NCBI GenBank assembly: GCA_001873065.1
Contig: MNYM01000024.1
Coordinates: forward strand, 1-64,000
Direction of reading: 5' to 3'
Source of the DNA: Flavobacteriaceae bacterium CG2_30_31_66
GTDB lineage: Bacteria; Bacteroidota; Bacteroidia; Flavobacteriales; Flavobacteriaceae
DNA length: 64,000 bases
Below are positions 25,186 through 33,381 of this stretch, one piece after another. The notes beneath the pieces are model-generated. The model saw nothing but the letters and a program-made list of their open reading frames with translations, had not been told where the DNA came from and did no database searches. The translations under genes and the position numbers were made by a program. Position 1 is the stretch's first letter. Each line of letters opens with the position of its first letter.

Positions 25186-26034
25186 ATGAAAAAAATCATA
25201 TTTAGTCTGTTTATTGCAACTGTTGGATTCAGTGTAAAAGCGCAAATCAAAACACCACAACCAAGTACTTTTCAAAAAATTGAACAAGCTGTTGGGTTGT
25301 CAAACATCACTTTGGAATATTCAAGACCAAATATGAATGGAAGAGCAATTTTCGGAAATTTAGTTCCTTTTGGTGAAATTTGGAGAACTGGCGCAAACGC
25401 AAATACCAAAATCACTTTTTCTACTGATGTAACTATTGATGGAAAAAGTTTAAAAAAAGGAACGTATGCTATTTTTACAAAACCAAATAAAAATGCTTGG
25501 GAAGTAATTTTTTATTCTGATGCCACAAATTGGGGAACTCCAAGAACTTGGGACGAAACAAAAGTTGCGTTGCAAACATCAGTAAATGTTCAAGAAATGC
25601 CTATGAATATTGAAACTTTCACGATGACTTTTGATGACATTACCAACAATTCTGCCGTCATCGGAATTTTATGGGAAAAAGCGAATGTTGAAATAAAATT
25701 TGAAACTCCGACAGATGTGATGGTTTCTCAACAAATTAAAACCATTATGGCTGGCCCTTCAGCTGATGATTTTTTTGCTTCAGCAGTGTATTATTTGCAA
25801 GCAAATAAAGACATCAAACAAGCACAAAAATGGATTGATAAAGCTGTTGAAATGACTTCTGAGAAACCAAGATATTGGTTTTTACGTCAACAATCATTGA
25901 TTCATGCAAAAGCCGGAAACAAAAAAGGAGCTATTGCAGCTGCAAAAGCTTCGTTGAAATATGCTGAAGAAGGAAAAAATGCTGATTATATAAAAATGAA
26001 CAAAGATTCCTTAAAAGAATGGGGAGCTATGTAA
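25186..26034 (+). CDS. Exported DUF2911 domain protein
   Basis: This 282-residue protein has a signal peptide (MKKIIFSLFIATVGFSVKAQ) and a DUF2911 region recognised by QKIEQAVGLSNITLEYSRPNM (split over about 27-47), RAIFGNLVPFGEIWRTGANA and KKGTYAIFTKP. The C-terminal 100 residues are helical and TPR-like (AQKWIDKAVEM, AAAKASLKYAEEG). It is presumably periplasmic. The biochemical role of the family is not known. A strong terminator follows. Confidence 0.9.
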   Translation: MKKIIFSLFIATVGFSVKAQIKTPQPSTFQKIEQAVGLSNITLEYSRPNMNGRAIFGNLVPFGEIWRTGANANTKITFSTDVTIDGKSLKKGTYAIFTKPNKNAWEVIFYSDATNWGTPRTWDETKVALQTSVNVQEMPMNIETFTMTFDDITNNSAVIGILWEKANVEIKFETPTDVMVSQQIKTIMAGPSADDFFASAVYYLQANKDIKQAQKWIDKAVEMTSEKPRYWFLRQQSLIHAKAGNKKGAIAAAKASLKYAEEGKNADYIKMNKDSLKEWGAM

Positions 26035-26059
26035 ATTTGATTTCACTTTAAAAAGTAAA

Positions 26060-26089
26060 AAATCCCAATTGAAGAATTGGGATTTTTTT
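26060..26089. terminator. Bidirectional terminator after DUF2911 gene
   Basis: AAATCCCAATT-GAAG-AATTGGGATTT forms an 11-bp stem with a four-base loop, followed by a run of T on the plus strand and preceded by A on the same strand, so it can serve the convergent oxidoreductase gene as well. Confidence 0.9.
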
Positions 26090-26098
26090 AAAAAACAA

Positions 26099-27073
26099 TT
26101 AATACTCCAAACCAATAATTTTTCGAACTGTATCCAAAGTGCTAATCAAGTTTTTTGAGAATTCGAAAGTCATCAAATCACTTTCTTTTTTATGATTTAG
26201 TAATAAATTATTAAAATGCTCAATTTCAAAAGTATAGCCCAATGTTTGATAGTTGAAATCCAATGTTTCATATTTTCCATCTTTAAGAATCGTCACAGAA
26301 CTTGGTCCATGAAAAGGTTTGTGAACGGTAACAATTGCCTCTTCAAATGTGAAAACAGCTTCAGTTGGTGAAGGTTCTAATAAAGTACTTTTTAGATACG
26401 CAATTGATTCTTTATAATGAAAAGTCATCGAACAAGTGGAATCTGCACCGTTTTCAAAAAAAGTAGCTTTTGCCTCAATTTTAGTAGGAATTCCCAAAGT
26501 TGAAAGCGCAGCAAAAATGGGATAAATGCCAATATCTAACAAACTTCCTCCTCCAACTTCTTTTCTAAATAACCTATTTTGAATATCAAACTGTTGATAA
26601 AAGCCAAAATCTGCTTGTAATATTTTTACTTTACCAAACTTTTTGGATCTAACTAAATCAATCACATATTGATAATGCGGCAAAAATCGTGTCCAAAGTG
26701 CTTCCATCAACAAAACATTATTTTCTTTCGAAACTTGAATCATTTCTGACACTTCTTCTGAGTTCATGGCAAACGCTTTTTCACACAAAACCGCTTTTTT
26801 ATGTTGCAAACAAAGTATGGAATATTCCTTGTGATAACTGTGAGGAGTTGCAATATAAACGGCGTCAATGTCAGGATCTTTCGCTAATTTTTCATAAGAA
26901 TCATAGCTCTTTTTTGCACCAAATTGATTGGCAAAATCATCCGCTTTTTCTTGACTTCTCGAAGCAACTGCATGCAATTCAACTCCAGATAGTGTATTTA
27001 AATCTTTGGCAAATTTATGAGCGATTTTTCCCAAGCCTAAAATTCCCCATTTAATTGTTTTATTTGTTGACAT
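26099..27073 (-). CDS. Gfo/Idh/MocA family oxidoreductase
   Basis: This 324-residue NAD(P)-dependent dehydrogenase has an N-terminal Rossmann motif WGILGLGKIAHKFAKDL (about 9-25), the conserved CEKAFAMN (about 95-102) at the Glu-Lys catalytic/cofactor site, and a C-terminal alpha/beta domain with GGGSLLDIGIYP (about 173). Family members oxidise sugars, inositols or sugar derivatives. It overlaps the end of the symporter gene by 14 bases, so it is the last gene of the PIG-L operon and probably acts on the imported compound. It lacks a Tat signal, so it is cytoplasmic. Confidence 0.93.
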   Translation of the reverse strand: MSTNKTIKWGILGLGKIAHKFAKDLNTLSGVELHAVASRSQEKADDFANQFGAKKSYDSYEKLAKDPDIDAVYIATPHSYHKEYSILCLQHKKAVLCEKAFAMNSEEVSEMIQVSKENNVLLMEALWTRFLPHYQYVIDLVRSKKFGKVKILQADFGFYQQFDIQNRLFRKEVGGGSLLDIGIYPIFAALSTLGIPTKIEAKATFFENGADSTCSMTFHYKESIAYLKSTLLEPSPTEAVFTFEEAIVTVHKPFHGPSSVTILKDGKYETLDFNYQTLGYTFEIEHFNNLLLNHKKESDLMTFEFSKNLISTLDTVRKIIGLEY

Positions 27074-28766
27074 AATTTGGTTTTAAAGTTGTAAAAAATT
27101 GAAAAAATATGGAAATCATCATTACTAAAAGACATCCTAACACATTGAGCCATAAATAAGGTAACCAATCTAAATACCAAACAATTATAATCAAAATTTG
27201 CGTAATAATTGCAGCCATAAAAACGGCATTTCCTCTCACAAATTTAACGAAAAATGCCAACAAGAAAATCCCTAAAACATTCCCGTAAAATATTGAGCCT
27301 ATAATATTTACCAACTGAATTAAATTGTCAAACAAATTGGCAACACAAGCCACAGAAATCGCAATCAATCCCCAAAGTAAGGTGAACCATTTTGACGCTT
27401 TTACATAATGAATTTCACTTTTTTTAACTTTATTGCTGCGTTTGTACAAATCCATAGCTGTTGTGCTTGCAAGTGCATTCAATTCTGAAGCTGTTGAAGA
27501 CATGGCCGCTGATAAAATAACCGCTAATAAAAGTCCGATCAATCCTTTTGGTAAGTTATTCAAAATGAAGTGAATAAACACATAATCTTTGTCATTTGAT
27601 TCAATTTTTTCTAATGGATTTTCTAGATTAATTTTGTCAATAATTGCTTTTGAGGCTTCTTTTAAATTTGCATCTTTCGCATTCAACAATTGAATTTCAG
27701 CAACTTCATGTTGTTGGATTCCATCAACTAATAATGCTTTTTTAGTGTTTTCAATATCAAAATGTTCTTGAGTTAATTTTTGATAATCCGCATTATAACT
27801 CGATTTTTGAACTACTGAATTTGCTTTTGGATTAAAGTTTAAAGGAGAAGCATTGAATTGATAAAATACAAAAACCATCACTCCAACCAATAAAATAAAA
27901 AATTGCATAGGCACTTTTAACAATCCATTAAAAATCATTCCTAACTGACTTTCTCTGACAGATTTTCCTGATAAATAGCGCTGCACTTGACTTTGATCTG
28001 TTCCAAAATAAGACAACATCAAAAAAGTTCCTCCAATAAAACCTGACCAAACTGTATATCTATTATTAAAATCAAACGAAAAATCTAGGATTTTCATTTT
28101 GCCAGAAGCTCCAGCAATTTCGAGTGCTTTTGCAAATGTAATTTCAGCAGGAAGTTGATTTACAATCATCCAAAAGGCAATAAACATTCCTAAAAAAATG
28201 ATAATCATTTGTTGCTTTTGAGTCACATTTACAGCTTTTGTGCCTCCAGAAACTGTGTAAATAATGACTAAAAAACCTATAATAATATTGAGTGAAAGCA
28301 AATCCCAACCCAAAACCGCACTTAAAATAATTGCTGGCGCAAAAATGGTAATTCCCGCAGACAATCCTCTTTGAATCAAAAATAAAATAGCAGTTAAACT
28401 TCTTGTTTTTACATCAAATCTGCCTTCTAAGAATTCATAAGCAGTATAAACATTCAACTTATGGTACATTGGAATAAAAACCACACAAATAATAATCATC
28501 GCAATTGGCAAACCAAAATAAAATTGCACAAAACCCATTCCGTCGTGAAAAGCTTGTCCTGGTGTAGATAAAAAAGTGATTGCACTGGCTTGAGTTGCCA
28601 TGACAGAAAGACCAATTGTCCACCATTTGGTATCATTTCCTCCTTTGATATAATCCTGAACATTAGTATTTTTTCTAGTAACATACGTTCCATATACCAC
28701 AATAAAAATGAGCGTTATTGAAAGTATAATCCAATCTACCAAGTGTAATTTACTTTGTATTTCCAT
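27060..28766 (-). CDS. Sodium:solute symporter (SSS family), probable sugar uptake
   Basis: This 568-residue inner-membrane protein has about 13 helices. DYIKGGNDTKWWTIGLSVMA (about 36-55) and AMSSTASELNALASTTAMD (about 425-443) are SSS signatures. A loop of about 90 residues around 315-405 is hydrophilic and helical. It is encoded between a secreted deacetylase with a small membrane protein and a Gfo/Idh/MocA dehydrogenase, so a sugar or amino-sugar derivative is the likely cargo. Substrate is not determined from sequence. Confidence 0.92.
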   Translation of the reverse strand: MEIQSKLHLVDWIILSITLIFIVVYGTYVTRKNTNVQDYIKGGNDTKWWTIGLSVMATQASAITFLSTPGQAFHDGMGFVQFYFGLPIAMIIICVVFIPMYHKLNVYTAYEFLEGRFDVKTRSLTAILFLIQRGLSAGITIFAPAIILSAVLGWDLLSLNIIIGFLVIIYTVSGGTKAVNVTQKQQMIIIFLGMFIAFWMIVNQLPAEITFAKALEIAGASGKMKILDFSFDFNNRYTVWSGFIGGTFLMLSYFGTDQSQVQRYLSGKSVRESQLGMIFNGLLKVPMQFFILLVGVMVFVFYQFNASPLNFNPKANSVVQKSSYNADYQKLTQEHFDIENTKKALLVDGIQQHEVAEIQLLNAKDANLKEASKAIIDKINLENPLEKIESNDKDYVFIHFILNNLPKGLIGLLLAVILSAAMSSTASELNALASTTAMDLYKRSNKVKKSEIHYVKASKWFTLLWGLIAISVACVANLFDNLIQLVNIIGSIFYGNVLGIFLLAFFVKFVRGNAVFMAAIITQILIIIVWYLDWLPYLWLNVLGCLLVMMISIFFQFFTTLKPNYVNK

Positions 28767-28770
28767 TTTT

Positions 28771-28878
28771 TTAGGTGGTAAAATAAACGGTAAGAAAATA
28801 GAAAATGAGAATATAAATTATATTGGCAATCAAAACAATTGAATATTCTTTACTCCATTTCTTTTTTGGTGGATTCAT
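28771..28878 (-). CDS. 35-residue single-helix membrane protein next to the symporter
   Basis: This small frame encodes 35 residues beginning MNPPKKKWSKEYSIVLI. The basic N-terminus is followed by one hydrophobic helix (about residues 13-34) and the stop. It fits between the deacetylase stop (18 bases upstream) and the symporter start (four bases downstream), on the same strand, which argues for a real, co-translated gene. By analogy with DUF4212 and other symporter companions it may be a small subunit of the symporter. No family was recognised. Confidence 0.65.
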   Translation of the reverse strand: MNPPKKKWSKEYSIVLIANIIYILIFYFLTVYFTT

Positions 28879-28896
28879 TTTTTTATTGGTCAAAAT

Positions 28897-31410
28897 CTAG
28901 TTTTTTTCTTCAATTTTCTCTTCACTATTTTTAGGTAAAGAAAGTATGTTTGCAAATAATTTATAGGCACCAGCAACTCCAGCTGGCAATTCTCTGAAAA
29001 AACTCAGACCTGTATAAACGTAATTTCCTTTGCCAAATTTTGCAACCAATAAGCTTCCTTTTTTTGGAGTTTCGCCTTTGTCATTCATTGATAAAATGGG
29101 CTTGTATTCACTATTCCAAGAATTCGGAAAATACAATCCTCTTTCTTGTATCCAACCTTTAAAATCCTCTTGAGTAATTTTGTTCGGAAAATTCAAAATT
29201 TCGTGAGTTTCATCCAAAATAATTACTTCCGAGAACTCATCTGTAACTCTATCACTTGACAATTTCAAAGGATAAGGAGCCCCAATTTCAACACCTCTAT
29301 TAGTGTTGTATTGAACAATTAAATTCCCTCCATATTCAACATATTTTAGTAAATATTTTTGCTTAAACTTCAATTCATCAACTACATTATAAACTCTGAT
29401 TCCCAATACAATAGCATCATATTTTTTCAAATTCTCTTCATTAATTTCTGTTGGATTTATTTCTTCAACTTTATACCCAATTTGACGCAAACTTTCAGGA
29501 ATTGCATCTCCAGCACCTTTTATATAACCAATAAAATTACCTGAAGTTTTAATGTTTAAACGAACAATTTTTGCTTCGGAATTTAATAAAACAGATTGCT
29601 TTGGAATGTGATTATAATTAATTTCAACCAACTCTTTGTTGAAAGTTTCTTCATTTAATGTAGCAATAACTTCCAATTTTCCTTCTGATTGATTTTTAGG
29701 TGGATGCACCAAAAATTCAACAATTTGCTTGTCTTTTTTCTGTTGGATATTGAAATTCTGGAATTTAGGTTCTACAGACCAATTTTCAGGAACTTTTAAT
29801 TCAACCATTCCATTGATATAATTGGCTCCTGCCTTAACTTCAACGTTGATTTTCCTTGCAATACTGTCCGAAAAAATGAGCACTTTCTCAATTAGTTTTG
29901 TGGTTACTTTTGGCAAAACTTCAAAAGGCTCATAAATTTCACCTTTATCACTTTCAGCATATCTTCGAATTACATTTTTAGTAATGGTGATTGGAGTGAA
30001 ATTGATGACCAAATTAAATTGAATTGCAATTTCTCTTGGAGTTTCAGGTTTTCCAATGAGTTGCTGATTATCAACAGAATACAATCCTAAGGTTGCTTCA
30101 TTTTTCAACCAATAAGGAGTTGAAAAATTTGATGTTTTCAGCACTAATGATTCTTTGAAATTCAATTTTTTATTTTGATTTAAATCCAACCCTTTAAAAA
30201 TGATTTTATCTTCTATTATATTTTTTATTGAGGTTAATTGAACAGGAATAGTACTTCTATTAATCAATTCGAAATTCACAGATATTTTCTCATTTGGATT
30301 TCCACTTGAACTTTCCGCAGAAACTTCTAAATATAAACCTGCACAAGCTTCAATGATATCTAACAATTGATTTTCTTTGATTTCACGCCAATATTTATCG
30401 TCTAAAAGTTGCACTTTTTGATATGCTTCTAACAATTTTGGCAAATGTTTTGACGGATTAATAAAATCGAAATTCTTTTCAATTTCGTATAAAATTTCTC
30501 CAATTTCTTTTCCGCCTTCAACACGATTCCAAGTGGTATTTATTCCTGAAAAAATGTCATTTTTATCTTTAATTGAATCTCCTTTTAAAAACTCTAAATA
30601 GTCATTTTCACTTCCTCTTGAGGACAATCTTCCAAAACCTTGACACAAATGTTGGCTGCTTGCGATTGCAGCAATTTCATTGTTAGAAAGTCCTTTTAAT
30701 GGATAATAAACACCAACATCAAGCTTTGAAAGTTCTTTTGTTGCATTTTCAAAATCATCAGAATTTTTATAAAACCAAGAAGAAGTATTAAAAAATAAAC
30801 GTTTTGGGCGCCATGTTTTAGTGAATTTTAATTGGTCTTTAAATTGATTTTCGTCAGCAGCTAAATCAAAAGCTTTCACACTCAACATTGCTGAACTTGT
30901 GTGATGACCATGAGTTGAACCAGGAGTTTTATGGTTAAATCTATTGATAATTATATCGGGTTTAAAGGTTCTAATTAACCAAACAACATCACTCAAAACT
31001 TTATCTTTGTCCCAAATTTCAAAAGTTTCATCAGGATGTTTTGAGTAGCCAAAATCGTTTGCTCTTGTAAAAAATTGTTCACCCCCATCAATATTTCTTG
31101 CTGCTAAAAGCTCTTGAGTTCTAATAACTCCCAACAATTCACTGATTTCAGGACCTATCAAATTTTGACCTCCATCACCTCTTGTCAAAGAAAGATACCC
31201 TGTTCTTGCTTTTATATGATTTGACAGATACGAGATTAAACGTGTATTTTCATCATCAGGATGTGCTGCGATATAAAGCGCAGTTCCTAAAAAATTTAGC
31301 TTTTGAATCTTTTCATAAATCTGATTTGAGGAAAGTTTACTCGGTTTTTGAGCGTAAAATAAAAATGAGATTAAAAAAAATAAAATCGTAAAAAGAAAAG
31401 TTTTTTTCAT
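28897..31410 (-). CDS. Secreted PIG-L/LmbE-type deacetylase with large C-terminal region
   Basis: This 837-residue exported protein has a signal peptide (about 1-20, ending FLFYAQ). The PIG-L domain follows: TALYIAAHPDDENTRLISYL (about 42-61) holds the zinc-binding AHPDDE, TRGDGGQNL comes next and THGHHTSSAM (about 166-175) supplies further metal ligands. Residues about 350-620 look like beta-sandwich repeats, and the last 200 residues have a class I amidotransferase-like pattern (YDAIVLGIRVYN, GGNLIVQYN). PIG-L enzymes remove N-acetyl groups from amino sugars. It is the first gene of the operon with a symporter and a dehydrogenase. Confidence 0.92.
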   Translation of the reverse strand: MKKTFLFTILFFLISFLFYAQKPSKLSSNQIYEKIQKLNFLGTALYIAAHPDDENTRLISYLSNHIKARTGYLSLTRGDGGQNLIGPEISELLGVIRTQELLAARNIDGGEQFFTRANDFGYSKHPDETFEIWDKDKVLSDVVWLIRTFKPDIIINRFNHKTPGSTHGHHTSSAMLSVKAFDLAADENQFKDQLKFTKTWRPKRLFFNTSSWFYKNSDDFENATKELSKLDVGVYYPLKGLSNNEIAAIASSQHLCQGFGRLSSRGSENDYLEFLKGDSIKDKNDIFSGINTTWNRVEGGKEIGEILYEIEKNFDFINPSKHLPKLLEAYQKVQLLDDKYWREIKENQLLDIIEACAGLYLEVSAESSSGNPNEKISVNFELINRSTIPVQLTSIKNIIEDKIIFKGLDLNQNKKLNFKESLVLKTSNFSTPYWLKNEATLGLYSVDNQQLIGKPETPREIAIQFNLVINFTPITITKNVIRRYAESDKGEIYEPFEVLPKVTTKLIEKVLIFSDSIARKINVEVKAGANYINGMVELKVPENWSVEPKFQNFNIQQKKDKQIVEFLVHPPKNQSEGKLEVIATLNEETFNKELVEINYNHIPKQSVLLNSEAKIVRLNIKTSGNFIGYIKGAGDAIPESLRQIGYKVEEINPTEINEENLKKYDAIVLGIRVYNVVDELKFKQKYLLKYVEYGGNLIVQYNTNRGVEIGAPYPLKLSSDRVTDEFSEVIILDETHEILNFPNKITQEDFKGWIQERGLYFPNSWNSEYKPILSMNDKGETPKKGSLLVAKFGKGNYVYTGLSFFRELPAGVAGAYKLFANILSLPKNSEEKIEEKN

Positions 31411-31432
31411 TAAATAGAATTTTCAAAACAAA

Positions 31433-31440
31433 CAAATGTA
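31433..31440 (-). promoter_or_regulatory. Promoter of the PIG-L operon
   Basis: On the minus strand TACATTTG matches TAnnTTTG. A TTG lies 17 bases upstream of it (in TTCTTGAAAG), so both elements of a Bacteroidota promoter are present. The leader is about 20 bases. Confidence 0.6.
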
Positions 31441-31549
31441 ACTTTTTTATTCACTTTCAAGAATGAATTAACATAAAAATAACTTTATTATAGGAATAAA
31501 TTGGAGGAAACCTTTTTGCAATTTAATTTTTAAAATCAACTATTTAGAA

Positions 31550-31557
31550 TATATTTG
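31550..31557 (+). promoter_or_regulatory. -7 promoter box of dnaN
   Basis: TATATTTG matches TAnnTTTG and lies 27 bases before the dnaN start codon. The -33 region is not distinct. Confidence 0.6.
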
Positions 31558-31584
31558 TAAAAATAAACTAAGAAATAAAATTTA

Positions 31585-32703
31585 ATGAAATTTATTGTAT
31601 CTAGTTCTCAATTATTAAGGCAATTACAAGTTTTAGGCGGTGTTATTAATAGTAATAATACGTTGCCTATTTTGGACAACTTCTTATTTGAATTGTCTGA
31701 AAATCAATTAAAAATATCTGCATCGGACTTGGAAACTACCATGAGCTCAAAGGTAGATGTAGAAAGTGACAGTTCAGGTTCAATTGCAGTTTCAGCACGC
31801 TTATTGTTAGATACTTTAAAAACTTTTCCAGATCAACCTTTGACTTTTAAGACTGATGGAGAAAGTAAAATCGAAATTGTTTCCAACCAAGGAAAATATG
31901 ATATGGCTTATTTTGCAGGAGATGAATTTCCAAAAGCGGTTAATTTACCCTCTCCAAGTACAACTATTATTCCTGCACATATTTTAGGAGCCGCCATTTC
32001 AAAAACTATTTTTGCAGCAGGAAATGACGATTTACGCCCTGTAATGAGTGGTGTATTTTTTCAATTTAACTCACAAAGCTTGACATTTGTAGCAACTGAT
32101 GCTCACAAATTGGTAAAATATTCAAGAACTGACGTTACTGCCGAAAAAAATTCAGAATTTATCATGCCAAAAAAACCTTTAAACTTATTAAAAGGAATTT
32201 TGGGGGGTTCTGATAGCGATGTTATTATTGAATATAATGATGCAAATGCAAAATTCACTTTTGATAATATTGTGTTGGTCTGTCGTTTAATAGATGGAAA
32301 ATATCCAAATTATGAAGCGGTTATTCCAAAAGAAAATCCAAATAAATTAACCGTTGACAGGGCTTCTTTTTTGAATTCTGTAAGACGTGTCTCTATTTTT
32401 TCAAGCAAAACCACGCATCAAATTCGTTTGAAAATGGCTGGAACAGAATTGAATATTTCTGCTGAAGATGCTGATTTTTCAAACAAAGCTGATGAACGTT
32501 TAAGTTGTGATTATCAAGGAGATGATATGAAAATTGGTTTCAACTCTCGTTTTCTAAGTGAAATGTTGAGCAATCTTAATTCAAATGAGGTTTTAATTGA
32601 AATGTCATTACCAAACAGAGCTGGAATTTTAACGCCAATTGACGGTACTGATGAAGGTGAACAAATCACAATGTTGGTAATGCCAGTAATGTTGAGCGAA
32701 TAA
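31585..32703 (+). CDS. dnaN: DNA polymerase III subunit beta (sliding clamp)
   Basis: This 372-residue clamp encircles DNA and tethers the replicative polymerase. Recognisable parts are the N-terminal KFIVSSSQLLRQLQVLGGVI, NTLPILDNFLFEL, RPVMSGVFFQF, FVATDAHKLV (about 170) and CRLIDGKYPNYEAVIP (about 233), and the C-terminal MLVMPVML that forms part of the protein-binding pocket. Length is normal. The gene stands alone with its own promoter and a following terminator and is not next to dnaA. Confidence 0.97.
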   Translation: MKFIVSSSQLLRQLQVLGGVINSNNTLPILDNFLFELSENQLKISASDLETTMSSKVDVESDSSGSIAVSARLLLDTLKTFPDQPLTFKTDGESKIEIVSNQGKYDMAYFAGDEFPKAVNLPSPSTTIIPAHILGAAISKTIFAAGNDDLRPVMSGVFFQFNSQSLTFVATDAHKLVKYSRTDVTAEKNSEFIMPKKPLNLLKGILGGSDSDVIIEYNDANAKFTFDNIVLVCRLIDGKYPNYEAVIPKENPNKLTVDRASFLNSVRRVSIFSSKTTHQIRLKMAGTELNISAEDADFSNKADERLSCDYQGDDMKIGFNSRFLSEMLSNLNSNEVLIEMSLPNRAGILTPIDGTDEGEQITMLVMPVMLSE

Positions 32704-32723
32704 TCACAAAAAATAAATTTTAT

Positions 32724-32772
32724 AACCACAATAAAGTCTGAAACAATTTTTAGTACTTATTGTGGTTTTTTT
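32724..32772 (+). terminator. Rho-independent terminator after dnaN
   Basis: AACCACAATAA (32724-32734) pairs with TTATTGTGGTT (32757-32767) across a 22-base loop and is followed by a T-run to 32772. Confidence 0.85.
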
Positions 32773-32786
32773 GTTACTTTTAACGA

Positions 32787-33362
32787 ATGAATTTCTTGGC
32801 ACATTTGTATTTATCTGGTAATAACAACAATATTATGATTGGTAATTTTATTGCTGATCATGTTACAGGAAATCAATTTGGGCATTATCAAGAAGGAATT
32901 CAACAAGGAATTTTTCTACACAGAGAAATCGACACTTTTACAGATGCTCACGAAATTGTAAGAAAAAGCAAACGCAGATTGCATGAACGTTACAGACATT
33001 ATGATGGTGTAATCATAGATATTTTTTATGATTATTTTTTAGCAAGAAATTGGTCAAAATACTCAAAAACTCCACTTGAAATTTTTGCAAACTCAGTATA
33101 TGATTTACTTATCGAGAATTTTAAAATACTTCCATTAAAATCACAACATTTTACAAAATACATGATTGAAAATAATCTCTTATACAACTATCAATTTGAG
33201 GATGGAATTGAAATGGTTTTAAAAGGTATGAATCACAGAACCAAAGGAAAATCTCAAATGGATTTGGCAATTGAGGATTTGAAATTATTTCAGGAAGATT
33301 TTGAAAATGACTTTTTTATTTTTTTTGATGTTCTTAGATTTCATATTTTAAAATTAACTTAA
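32787..33362 (+). CDS. Acyl carrier protein phosphodiesterase-like protein (AcpH family)
   Basis: This 191-residue protein of the AcpH/DUF479 family has MNFLAHLYLSGNN with GNFIADHVTG (about 20-30), HREIDTFTDAH (about 46-56) carrying the metal-binding residues, and RYRHYDGVIIDIFYDYFLA (about 69-87). The family contains the E. coli enzyme that removes 4'-phosphopantetheine from ACP. It begins shortly after the dnaN terminator and may use the TTACTTTTAAC sequence as its own promoter. It is followed 20 bases later by ggt. Confidence 0.9.
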   Translation: MNFLAHLYLSGNNNNIMIGNFIADHVTGNQFGHYQEGIQQGIFLHREIDTFTDAHEIVRKSKRRLHERYRHYDGVIIDIFYDYFLARNWSKYSKTPLEIFANSVYDLLIENFKILPLKSQHFTKYMIENNLLYNYQFEDGIEMVLKGMNHRTKGKSQMDLAIEDLKLFQEDFENDFFIFFDVLRFHILKLT

Positions 33363-33381
33363 TAAAGCAACCACCATCAGC

